NCBI GenBank assembly: GCA_905215575.1 | Contig: CAJMQV010000091.1 | Coordinates: forward strand, 1-7,512 | Length of the DNA stretch: 7,512 bases | Origin: an uncultured bacterium | GTDB taxonomy: Bacteria; Bacteroidota; Bacteroidia; Bacteroidales; Bacteroidaceae | Reading direction: 5' to 3' | Part shown: positions 1-5,815 of the stretch, piece by piece | How the letters are laid out: the number at the start of each line of letters is the position of its first letter | How positions within the stretch are numbered: position 1 is the stretch's first letter | The notes under the pieces: model-generated | Seen by the model: the letters and a program-made list of their open reading frames with translations, nothing else | Database searches by the model: none | What the model was told of the DNA's origin: nothing | Position numbers and translations under genes: made by a program

Positions 1-320
1 GTGGTGCGGGCAGTTCATCGGCTTGAGCAGGTACTCCTCGCCCTCGATCGGGGTGTGGATCGGCTGGAACGAGTCCTTGCCGTATTTGGCGTAGTGGCCC
101 GAGGTGACATAAAGCTCCTTGTTGCCGATGTGCGGCGTGATCACCTGCTGGTAGCCGTCCTCCTTCTGCACGCCCCGCAGGAACTGCTCCAGCCGGTCGC
201 GCAGCGCAGCTCCCTTGGGCAGCCACAGCGGCAGGCCCTGGCCCACGCGCTGCGAAAAAGTGAACAGTTCGAGGTCCTTGCCCAACTTGCGGTGGTCGCG
301 TTTCTTGGCCTCCTCTACCA
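1..320. other. GC-rich segment within thrS (possible recombinant tract)
   Basis: By hand count, positions 1-300 are about 64% GC (193/300) and positions 301-600 about 45% (134/300). Third-codon-position GC in the thrS frame is about 92% in the first block and about 43% in the second. The reading frame and conserved protein sequence are intact across the change. The break falls somewhere in 300-350, at about residues 226-242, the junction between the editing domain and the catalytic core. This segment is unlike everything else in the window. It could be a homologous-recombination tract from a GC-rich relative such as an Alistipes-like donor (inference), or a chimeric assembly join. The right boundary is approximate and the left end lies outside the window. 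Confidence 0.8.
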
Positions 321-1026
321 ATGCCAGATATTCATCGAGCAATTTCTTTTTCGGGAAAGAAATGGCATATACACGAGTCATCTGTGGACGTTTCTCATCA
401 CCACGCCAGTAAGCAGAAGACACGGCCATAACCTTCACGGCCTTAATCGGAGCTGTAGAAAGAAGGTGCGGACCACGACACAAGTCTGTAAAGTTACCCT
501 GAGTATAGGTAGAGATATGTCCGTCTTCCAGTTCTTCAATCAGCTCATTCTTATAAGTCTGACCTTTTTCTGTAAAGAAAGCCAAAGCATCGGCCTTAGA
601 GATTTCCTGACGTACAATAGCTTCCTTACGCTGAGCCACTTCGATCATTTTCTTCTCAATCTGGGCAAAGTCGGCCTCACGGATAACAACACCCTGAGGA
701 GGCATCACGTCGTAATAGAAACCATTTTCAATAGCAGGACCGATACCGAACTGCATACCCGGATAGAGTTCCTGCAAAGCCTCTGCCATCAAGTGGGCAG
801 AAGTATGCCAGAAAGCATGCTTGCCTTCTGGTGAATCCCATTTGTAAAATACTACAGAAGCATCTTCCTGAATCGGTCTGTTCAACTCAACGATTTCACC
901 GTTTACGCTGCAAACCAAAACATCCTGTGCCAAACGGCTGGAAATACTCTCTGCTATCTGTAAACCTGTAACACCGCTCTCAAATTCGCGAACGGAGTTG
1001 TCTGGAAAAGTAATTTTTATCATCAT
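1..1026 (-). CDS. thrS: Threonyl-tRNA synthetase, N-terminal 342 residues (partial)
   Basis: Class II aminoacyl-tRNA synthetase that charges tRNA-Thr in the cytoplasm and edits mischarged Ser. Translating the minus strand from position 1026 gives 342 codons without a stop, running off the left edge; the family is about 640 residues. Domains in order are a TGS domain (about 1-63), the second N-terminal editing domain with HTSAH at 74-78 and CRGPH at 183-187 (the HxxxH and Cys/His editing-site motifs), and the start of the catalytic core from about 240. The last residues, KPMNCPHH, include Cys339, equivalent to the catalytic-site zinc ligand. Two ATG codons are adjacent (1026 and 1023); either could be the start. 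It follows the TPR gene after a 93-nt gap holding a terminator-like hairpin and a promoter-like site, so it probably has its own transcript. GC content jumps in the part below about position 330 (see the separate entry). The identity is certain; only the start is ambiguous by one codon. Confidence 0.97.
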   Translation of the reverse strand, partial: MMIKITFPDNSVREFESGVTGLQIAESISSRLAQDVLVCSVNGEIVELNRPIQEDASVVFYKWDSPEGKHAFWHTSAHLMAEALQELYPGMQFGIGPAIENGFYYDVMPPQGVVIREADFAQIEKKMIEVAQRKEAIVRQEISKADALAFFTEKGQTYKNELIEELEDGHISTYTQGNFTDLCRGPHLLSTAPIKAVKVMAVSSAYWRGDEKRPQMTRVYAISFPKKKLLDEYLALVEEAKKRDHRKLGKDLELFTFSQRVGQGLPLWLPKGAALRDRLEQFLRGVQKEDGYQQVITPHIGNKELYVTSGHYAKYGKDSFQPIHTPIEGEEYLLKPMNCPHH

Positions 1027-1048
1027 TCTTAAAGATTTGTTCTAAATG

Positions 1049-1078
1049 CAAAAATACTACTTTTTTTACGAAAACAAG
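1049..1078 (-). promoter_or_regulatory. Likely Bacteroidetes-type promoter for thrS
   Basis: On the minus strand TATTTTTG (1056-1049) matches the Bacteroidetes -7 element TAnnTTTG exactly. CTTG (1078-1075) is one base off the -33 element TTTG, with 18 nt between them. Transcription would start near 1043, leaving a leader of about 17 nt before the thrS ATG. The site lies downstream of the hairpin that ends the TPR gene, which makes an independent thrS transcript plausible. Confidence 0.5.
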
Positions 1079-1088
1079 ATTTTATCCG

Positions 1089-1111
1089 AAAAAAAGGCGT
1101 TGCACAACACC
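1089..1111 (-). terminator. Intrinsic terminator after the TPR gene
   Basis: Read on the minus strand, GGTGTT, loop GTGC, AACGCC forms a 6-bp stem with one G-U pair and is followed directly by seven T (1095-1089). It lies 8 nt past the TPR stop codon and before the thrS promoter, so it probably separates the ruvX-def-TPR transcript from thrS. The stem is short, so read-through is possible. Confidence 0.6.
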
Positions 1112-1119
1112 AAGAAAAT

Positions 1120-3090
1120 CTACTTCCGGTAATCAGCATACTTCTTGATCAGGCTATAAGAATCATAAAGGCCCAATTCGCCGGCACGACTCAGATCAGA
1201 AATTGCCTGTTGTACCTTCTCCTGTTTTATGTACGTTACGCCCCGGTTGAACAGAGCCTCGCCAAAGTCCGGATCTATCTTCAAAGCTTTTGTAAACGCT
1301 TCTTCTGCCTTGACATAATTCTGCTCCAGCATATAAATATAACCTATATTATAATAGGCATACTTAAAGTCTGGAATCCTCTGCACGACTGTTTCCAGAT
1401 CTGACAATGCAGCGTTATAACCAATCTGCAAAGCGGCAGCCGATTTCTCCTGACCGGTACCAGCAAACGCCTCCAACTGACGTATCTTGATCTGCGCACG
1501 CAGGAAATATCCCAAAGTACTCTCCGGACTAAGTTCCAGATATTTGTTGATATCCTCCATCGCCGCATCATAATCCTGCACGGTATAGTATTCCAACGCC
1601 CGTTCCAGATACAACGGAACCGAAGGATTCGCCGCGTCCAGTTTCTGCGCCAGAGTCTCCAATAAAGCAAAGTGCTTCTGCACCAGATTTCGATCCAGCG
1701 TCTGCTCGTGATTAGCCAACGCCACACGTTGAGGCAACCATCCCTTTTGATTCAAGCTTTCGAGCTCCGGATGATAAGCAATCGAGCGCTCCACCCCTAC
1801 TCTTTGCGGATGATAGGTCAGTACAAACATAGCTTCCGGGCGCATCTCTACCTGCTTGTTCTGTATCTTTCCTCGATATTCGCTGCTATATTTCTGGGCG
1901 TAAACCACAGTATCCTCTTCGACCAGCTTATCATAATCATTCATATCGCGGTCGCTCTTCTTTCGGGTCTTGGAAGTATTGAATTTCTTACCTTGATAAC
2001 GGGCCTCCATCTGTGCCTTCATCACCTTGAATTCATCCCGCTCGGCTCCGTTGACATCTCCCAGTTTGCGGCGGATAGACGCGCGCATCTGATAGCCGGT
2101 CCAGAAGGTAGGATATTCTTTGATTACAGCAGACAAGTCCTTCAAGGCGCCACGATAATCACCTGTATTATTACGCATCAAGGCACGGTTAAAGAGCGCA
2201 ATCATGTTATCCGGTTCCACTTCCAGCACGAAATTGAAGTCCTCGATGGCCCGGTTGTCGTCACCCACCTGGGCACGGAGCAATCCACGGTTGAAGTGAC
2301 CGATATAACTTTTCGGGTCAACCACAATCGCCTCGTCATAATCGCTCATCGCTCCACGCAGATTACGCTGGTGATAGCGGGCCAACGCACGGTTCACATA
2401 GTAATTCGCATTCCGTTTGTTGATTGAGATAGCCTGCGTCAGTTGCTCTTCTCCGACTTTATAATCTTTTCGGCTCAGGCTAATCATCGCCAGCATCTCC
2501 CAAACACGCTCATCATACTGATCCACTTCGAGCGCCTGCTTCAAAGCCTGTTCTGCCAAAAGCGTATCCTTCTGCTCAAAGGCCACTTGAGCCTTAACCG
2601 TATAAAACTGTGCCTCGGCCGGCCACTTCCGGATTACGGAATCCAGGCTGTTCATCGCCTGCTCGTAATGTTTTGTCTCAGCCTCACACAAGATATAGTT
2701 ATACCACCCGTTACGGTTTTCCGGCTCCAGTTGCAACAGTTTCTGATAAGCGCCGCGCGCCTCCTCATACTGTTTCAGATTGATAAAGCAAAGGCCCAAC
2801 AACTCATAGTTTCGGGCCACAAAAGGATTCTTCTCGACGGCTTCCTTACAATCTTGTGAAGCCCCCGAAAAGTCCTCCAAATAAAACTTTGCCAGTCCGC
2901 GATAGAAGTAAGGCTCTGAAAGATATGGCTTCGCATTGATCACCATATTAAAATACTGCATCGACAGCACGTAATCCTCGTAATAAAGAGCATTACGCCC
3001 CATCAACATCACCCTGTCCGCATTGATCTGTGACCATCCCAGTTGCGGGCAGGCGAAGAGCAAAAACAGCGCCTTCCTGATATGTCGCAT
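1120..3090 (-). CDS. Secreted tetratricopeptide-repeat protein, 656 aa
   Basis: TPR proteins act as scaffolds for protein-protein contacts; the partner here is unknown. The N-terminus (MRHIRKALFLLFACPQLGWS) is a short basic segment plus a hydrophobic stretch, which reads as a Sec signal peptide with cleavage near residues 20-21, so the mature protein is probably periplasmic or envelope-attached. There is no lipobox-like Cys at the cleavage site. Residues about 23-354 hold roughly nine or ten TPR units, many with the paired Tyr/Ala/Gly pattern and Asp-Pro or Glu-Pro at repeat ends (LEPENR, VVDPKS, VEPDNM). Residues about 355-455 are a charged, non-TPR linker. TPR units resume at about 490-645 (LSPEST, KIDPDF). 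The ATG at 3090 is 6 nt after the def stop, which supports this start and co-transcription with ruvX and def. Placement between def and thrS is a familiar Bacteroidales arrangement from memory. The specific function is not recognisable. Confidence 0.9.
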   Translation of the reverse strand: MRHIRKALFLLFACPQLGWSQINADRVMLMGRNALYYEDYVLSMQYFNMVINAKPYLSEPYFYRGLAKFYLEDFSGASQDCKEAVEKNPFVARNYELLGLCFINLKQYEEARGAYQKLLQLEPENRNGWYNYILCEAETKHYEQAMNSLDSVIRKWPAEAQFYTVKAQVAFEQKDTLLAEQALKQALEVDQYDERVWEMLAMISLSRKDYKVGEEQLTQAISINKRNANYYVNRALARYHQRNLRGAMSDYDEAIVVDPKSYIGHFNRGLLRAQVGDDNRAIEDFNFVLEVEPDNMIALFNRALMRNNTGDYRGALKDLSAVIKEYPTFWTGYQMRASIRRKLGDVNGAERDEFKVMKAQMEARYQGKKFNTSKTRKKSDRDMNDYDKLVEEDTVVYAQKYSSEYRGKIQNKQVEMRPEAMFVLTYHPQRVGVERSIAYHPELESLNQKGWLPQRVALANHEQTLDRNLVQKHFALLETLAQKLDAANPSVPLYLERALEYYTVQDYDAAMEDINKYLELSPESTLGYFLRAQIKIRQLEAFAGTGQEKSAAALQIGYNAALSDLETVVQRIPDFKYAYYNIGYIYMLEQNYVKAEEAFTKALKIDPDFGEALFNRGVTYIKQEKVQQAISDLSRAGELGLYDSYSLIKKYADYRK

Positions 3091-3096
3091 CCTGTA

Positions 3097-3654
3097 TTAC
3101 TTTCTAAGTTTAATCTTATAAGAGCAGCGGAAATTACCTTTCAGCAAGCTGTTGAGCTTACCCTTGATCATCTGCTTGCGCAACATGCTCAAACGGTCGA
3201 TGAACATGGTTCCCTCCAGATGATCGAACTCATGCTGCATCACGCGGGCCAGATATCCCTCAACCCACTCTTCATGTTCTTCAAAATTCTCATCCTGATA
3301 TTTCACGTGAATACGAGTCGGACGACGTACACTTTCATGGATTCCCGGCACGCTCAAGCATCCCTCCTCCATCAGTTCCGTATTCGTATCATCGTATTCC
3401 AGGATATGCGGGTTAATAAAGGTTTTGATATAACCTTTGTATTCGGGCAGATCGTCTGATATGATATCCAGATTAATCACTACCAGACGGATATCCAATC
3501 CGATCTGCGGAGCAGCCAGTCCGATACCCTCGGAATGCTCCAAAGTTTCATACATATCCTGAATCAATCCTTTCAAGTTCGGATAATTCTCATCAATATC
3601 CTCAGCCACTTTTCTCAATACAGGCTGACCATAAGTATAAATAGGTAAAATCAT
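3097..3654 (-). CDS. def: Peptide deformylase, 185 aa
   Basis: Removes the formyl group from the N-terminal methionine of nascent proteins at the ribosome, using a bound metal ion (usually Fe2+). All three family motifs are intact: motif I GIGLAAPQIG (43-52), motif II EGCLS (97-101, metal ligand Cys99), and motif III QHEFDH (140-145, metal ligands His141 and His145, catalytic Glu142). Length is normal for Bacteroidetes deformylases, with a basic C-terminal tail (NFRCSYKIKLRK). The start at 3654 follows the ruvX stop by 8 nt and has only A-rich sequence upstream, as is usual in this phylum. It probably shares a transcript with ruvX upstream and the TPR gene downstream. I am confident in both identity and start. 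Confidence 0.97.
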   Translation of the reverse strand: MILPIYTYGQPVLRKVAEDIDENYPNLKGLIQDMYETLEHSEGIGLAAPQIGLDIRLVVINLDIISDDLPEYKGYIKTFINPHILEYDDTNTELMEEGCLSVPGIHESVRRPTRIHVKYQDENFEEHEEWVEGYLARVMQHEFDHLEGTMFIDRLSMLRKQMIKGKLNSLLKGNFRCSYKIKLRK

Positions 3655-3662
3655 AATCTTTT

Positions 3663-4076
3663 TTATTTATGCGCTTCCATCCAACCTTGTAAAATGATTG
3701 TGGCACTGACTTCATCTACAAGCGCCTTATTTTGCCGTGCCTTTTTCTTTACTCCTCCGGCCAGAATCGCCTTCTGGGCCAATACGGAGGTGAACCGTTC
3801 GTCAAAATATTCCACCGGAATATCGGGTAATGCCTTTTGCAGTTTGGCAACAAACGGTTTGATATTCTGCATATTCTCGGAACATTCGCCGGTAACGGTC
3901 TTCGGCAAGCCGACAACAATCCGCTCCACCGGTTCCTTTTGAATATAATTAAGTATAAAATCCATCAACTGGGCCGTCTGCACCGTTGTCAGTCCGTTGG
4001 CAATGATCTGCAACGGATCCGTTACAGCCAGTCCGGTTCGTTTACGTCCGTAATCTATGGCTAAGACTCTTCCCAT
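3663..4076 (-). CDS. ruvX: RuvX/YqgF family RNase H-fold nuclease, 137 aa
   Basis: Small RNase H-like nuclease of the YqgF family. In E. coli the protein is needed for 5'-end maturation of 16S rRNA; the older name is putative pre-16S rRNA nuclease or Holliday-junction resolvase. Visible motifs are AIDYGRKRTGLAVTD (6-20, first acidic residue Asp8), IVVGLPK (53-59), FDERFTS (91-97) and the C-terminal VDEVSATIILQ (120-130, Asp121), which together supply the acidic metal-binding site. The length is normal for the family. It is the first gene of the ruvX-def-TPR run; 92 nt separate it from the SPOR lipoprotein gene upstream, with a hairpin between. I see no convincing promoter in that gap, so transcription may start there from a non-consensus site or read through from upstream. 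Confidence 0.95.
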   Translation of the reverse strand: MGRVLAIDYGRKRTGLAVTDPLQIIANGLTTVQTAQLMDFILNYIQKEPVERIVVGLPKTVTGECSENMQNIKPFVAKLQKALPDIPVEYFDERFTSVLAQKAILAGGVKKKARQNKALVDEVSATIILQGWMEAHK

Positions 4077-4125
4077 ACCTTATTATATAAGTGCCATGCA
4101 CACGATCAAGCAACTTCCATCTATA

Positions 4126-4151
4126 AAGGCCGACACAAAACTGTCGGCCTT
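4126..4151 (-). terminator. Hairpin after the SPOR lipoprotein gene
   Basis: AAGGCCGACA (4126-4135) and TGTCGGCCTT (4142-4151) form a perfect GC-rich 10-bp stem around a 6-nt loop. It begins 17 nt past the SPOR gene stop. On the minus strand the 3' side is TTTATAG, a weak T-run, so termination may be incomplete and some transcripts could continue into ruvX. It could instead be an RNA-stability hairpin. Confidence 0.55.
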
Positions 4152-4168
4152 CTCAGACATGGATTCTG

Positions 4169-4663
4169 TTATTTCTTATAAAGCAACCAAGCATCCGGAT
4201 AAGTTGCTCTGAGCTTATCTCTTGACTGTACGGCAGAATGCTTGTCGGCAAAAGTAGTTGCAACGACGCGATACATGCTGTTGCCAGAATTGAAAGCGAT
4301 CTGTGCAGCATAACCGGCATTCTTCAAAGTTGCCTGCAATCTTTCTGCGTTATCCTTATTACCAAAGCTACCGCATACTACGCTGTAAGCGTTCAATCCG
4401 TTACCAGATACTACGGTAACATTCTCCTGACGAACAGGAACATTGCTGACATCCACAGTTGTAGTGGTTGTTGTAGGCTGTGTCACAGGAGTTACCGGAG
4501 TAACTTCAACAGCTGTGTTCTGCTGTGCGCTGTTGTCAATAGCAGCCTGCTGCTGTTGCTTTGCCTTTTCATACGCTTTCTTATAAGCACTCTCCTGGCT
4601 CTTACATGAAGTCATTGCAAAAGCAAGACTCAAGCCTACACCTAACAATAATACTTTCTTCAT
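4169..4663 (-). CDS. SPOR-domain lipoprotein, 164 aa
   Basis: Probable envelope lipoprotein that binds denuded peptidoglycan glycan strands, the known ligand of SPOR domains, which are enriched at division sites. The start at 4663 (MKKVLLLGVG) gives a clean lipoprotein signal: basic start, hydrophobic core, then MTSC with Cys20 as the probable lipidated residue. The open frame continues 71 codons upstream, but that part looks non-coding and covers the promoter region. After Cys20 comes a Gln/Lys-rich helix-like stretch (21-45), then a Pro/Thr-rich linker (51-75, with six Thr in a row at 64-69), then the SPOR domain (about 91-163: NAYSVVCGSF, then YRVVATTF, ending DAWLLYKK). It is transcribed divergently from the ytxH-like operon. 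The SPOR and lipoprotein calls are firm; the exact biological role is inference. Confidence 0.92.
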   Translation of the reverse strand: MKKVLLLGVGLSLAFAMTSCKSQESAYKKAYEKAKQQQQAAIDNSAQQNTAVEVTPVTPVTQPTTTTTTVDVSNVPVRQENVTVVSGNGLNAYSVVCGSFGNKDNAERLQATLKNAGYAAQIAFNSGNSMYRVVATTFADKHSAVQSRDKLRATYPDAWLLYKK

Positions 4664-4737
4664 CTTTCTATATGATTTATTAAACTGTTTATTGGTCAAG
4701 AATCGGCCGTTCAGGCACGATGTATCAAGTTTACGGA

Positions 4738-4771
4738 CAAAAATACATATTATAATGATAGAAAGCACAAA
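4738..4771 (-). promoter_or_regulatory. Possible promoter for the SPOR lipoprotein gene
   Basis: Minus-strand TATTTTTG (4745-4738) fits the TAnnTTTG -7 element, and TTTG (4771-4768) fits -33, but the spacing is 22 nt, longer than the usual 18-20. It would give a 5' leader of about 70 nt. If used, it makes any start upstream of 4663 in this frame very unlikely. Confidence 0.4.
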
Positions 4772-4836
4772 AAACTTAGAAAAATTTGTTAAAACCTTTT
4801 TTTTCATTTGCCGGGTAAAAAAAGATAGGAAAAAGT

Positions 4837-4866
4837 TTTGTTCCATGTATATTTTTCCTATCTTTG
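4837..4866 (+). promoter_or_regulatory. Strong Bacteroidetes-type promoter for the membrane operon
   Basis: TTTG (4837-4840) and TATCTTTG (4859-4866) match the -33 and -7 consensus exactly with 18 nt between. Transcription should start near 4872, leaving a leader of about 28 nt before the ATG at 4900. This is the best promoter match in the window. It drives the three plus-strand genes ending at 5778. Confidence 0.75.
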
Positions 4867-4899
4867 CTATATCCAACTTAACTTAAACAAATAAGAATT

Positions 4900-5109
4900 A
4901 TGAAAGCGTTGAATTTTTTGGCAGCATTCGTTGGCGGCGCAGCCGTAGGTGCAGCATTCGGTATTTTATTTGCTCCTGAAAGAGGTATTGACACTCGTGA
5001 AAGAATCGCAGAAGCTCTTCGCAAAAGAGGTATCAAATTGAACCGCAAGGAAATGGATACTCTCGTTGATGAGATTGCAGAAGAACTGAAGTCTGGCGAT
5101 GAGGATTAA
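4900..5109 (+). CDS. YtxH-like small membrane protein, 69 aa
   Basis: Small single-pass membrane protein resembling the YtxH family (described as a general-stress protein in Bacillus). Residues about 5-25 form a Gly/Ala-rich transmembrane helix with a glycine-zipper look (VGGAAVGAAFG), followed by the family's typical FAPERGIDTR segment (25-33) and a charged amphipathic helix to the C-terminus. The start at 4900 fits the promoter, and the upstream sequence is A-rich with no Shine-Dalgarno site. It is first in a three-gene operon; 11 nt separate it from the next gene. The molecular role is unknown: the soluble helix could bind protein, lipid or ribosomes, but nothing in the sequence decides this. 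Confidence 0.85.
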   Translation: MKALNFLAAFVGGAAVGAAFGILFAPERGIDTRERIAEALRKRGIKLNRKEMDTLVDEIAEELKSGDED

Positions 5110-5120
5110 ATACGGAGCAC

Positions 5121-5519
5121 ATGTTTTCAGTAAACAAAAATGTAGAAAGCATTCAAAAACTTCTTTTGGAGTTTAAGAATTACTACTTGCTCCAAAAGAA
5201 GTTTATCCGTTTGGACACCGCCGAAAAACTCACGGTGATCCTTTCGGCCATAGGAATCGCTTTAATCATTTTGGTACTTGTTTCGCTGATGTGCTTCTTC
5301 GGAACCATGGCCTTAGCCTTTTATTTGGGCAATACGCTCAACAACATTCCGTTGGGCTTCATCATCGTGGCAGGTATTATCGCATTCGTACTGATCATAT
5401 TCTATTGGAACAGAAAAAGATTTGTTGTTGAACCGTTGGCTCGCTTTATCGGTCACCTGTTCGCGGCAGAACAAAACAATACGGAAAATCATGGAACAGA
5501 ATCCCCAAAAGCTGAATAA
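5121..5519 (+). CDS. Holin-X (PF07332)-like two-helix membrane protein, 132 aa
   Basis: Inner-membrane protein resembling the family labelled phage holin Phage_holin_3_6 / Holin-X, which includes chromosomal E. coli YqjE; in this setting it is unlikely to be a lysis protein. The N-terminal 34 residues form a charged amphipathic region. A long hydrophobic stretch (about 38-70) and a second helix (about 77-95) follow, then a basic WNRKR turn and an acidic, polar C-terminal tail. GGAG (5114-5117) just before the ATG may aid translation. It is second of three genes, and its last 29 nt overlap the next gene. A perfect inverted repeat covers codons 13-28 (separate entry). The family call rests on topology and operon position rather than on a diagnostic motif. 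Confidence 0.75.
   Translation: MFSVNKNVESIQKLLLEFKNYYLLQKKFIRLDTAEKLTVILSAIGIALIILVLVSLMCFFGTMALAFYLGNTLNNIPLGFIIVAGIIAFVLIIFYWNRKRFVVEPLARFIGHLFAAEQNNTENHGTESPKAE
5157..5204 (+). repeat. Perfect 15-bp inverted repeat inside the holin-like gene
   Basis: AAACTTCTTTTGGAG (5157-5171) is the exact reverse complement of CTCCAAAAGAAGTTT (5190-5204), with an 18-nt loop. In mRNA this forms a long hairpin starting 36 nt after the A of the start codon. No T-run follows, so it is not a standard terminator. The arms encode KLLLE and LQKKF. Confidence 0.85.
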
Positions 5520-5778
5520 CAGCAAGGTTTACACATTAGATCTGATCCGTGAAGAGAAAAGACAAGTACGGAAGCAGATCCAGGAAAGCACTGACCGCAT
5601 CCGGAGCACATATCAAGGAATGGTAGCTCCTCCCAAACAACCCACCACCAAAATGGAATCGTTTATGAACGCCTTCGATCAAGGCATGGCCATATACGAC
5701 GGTGTGATGATGGGAATGCGGATTGTAAGAACCATACGAAGCATTTTCGGTTCTTCAAGAAAAAAGAAGAGATGGTAA
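5491..5778 (+). CDS. Basic 95-aa protein of unknown function
   Basis: Not recognised. The ATG at 5491 lies inside the end of the holin-like gene (29-nt overlap in another frame), which suggests translational coupling. An upstream in-frame ATG exists at 5422, but using it would mean a much longer overlap. The protein has a charged, helix-prone N-terminal half (about 10-40, rich in Arg, Lys, Glu and Gln), a Pro-containing hinge (VAPPKQPTT, 45-53), a Met/Gly-rich amphipathic segment (about 58-85, including MAIYDGVMMGMR) that could lie on a membrane or pack against the partner helices, and a very basic end (SSRKKKRW). Codons for the last residues form one arm of the terminator stem. By position it resembles the third gene of the E. 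coli yqjD-yqjE-yqjK set, but I cannot claim homology. Confidence 0.8.
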   Translation: MEQNPQKLNNSKVYTLDLIREEKRQVRKQIQESTDRIRSTYQGMVAPPKQPTTKMESFMNAFDQGMAIYDGVMMGMRIVRTIRSIFGSSRKKKRW

Positions 5779-5807
5779 ATGAACTTTCATCACCATCTCT
5801 TCTTTTT
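5761..5807. terminator. Bidirectional terminator between convergent genes
   Basis: AAAAAGAAGAGATGGT (5761-5776) and ACCATCTCTTCTTTTT (5792-5807) are perfect 16-nt reverse complements. Inside them, ATGA (5779-5782) and TCAT (5787-5790) can extend the stem. T-rich arms end the hairpin on both strands, so it can stop the plus-strand operon and the minus-strand amidase gene (stop at 5816). The left arm overlaps the final codons and stop of the plus-strand gene ending at 5778. Confidence 0.85.
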
Positions 5808-5815
5808 GTTTTCTA

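Noticed and set aside
1..834. Long open frame on the plus strand
   Set aside because: It lies antisense to thrS, whose translation matches the ThrRS motifs throughout. The open frame is a by-product of codon use in thrS, and its own translation has no recognisable domain.
1672..2859. Several open frames on the plus strand opposite the TPR gene
   Set aside because: They are antisense to a well-supported 656-aa protein, lack plausible starts or promoters, and show no domain-like content.
4664..4876. 71-codon N-terminal extension of the SPOR lipoprotein frame
   Set aside because: The extension is AT-rich, covers the promoter-like sites of both divergent genes, and would bury a clean lipoprotein signal peptide that begins at 4663.
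5121..5519. Holin-like gene as a sign of a prophage
   Set aside because: No endolysin, structural, integrase or other phage genes are present. Holin-X-like proteins are common chromosomal membrane proteins, and the operon context is housekeeping-like.
5112..5608. Repeated CGGAGCACAT (before the holin-like ATG and again near 5599)
   Set aside because: Two copies of a 10-mer in different contexts, one fully coding, are compatible with chance; no third copy was seen.
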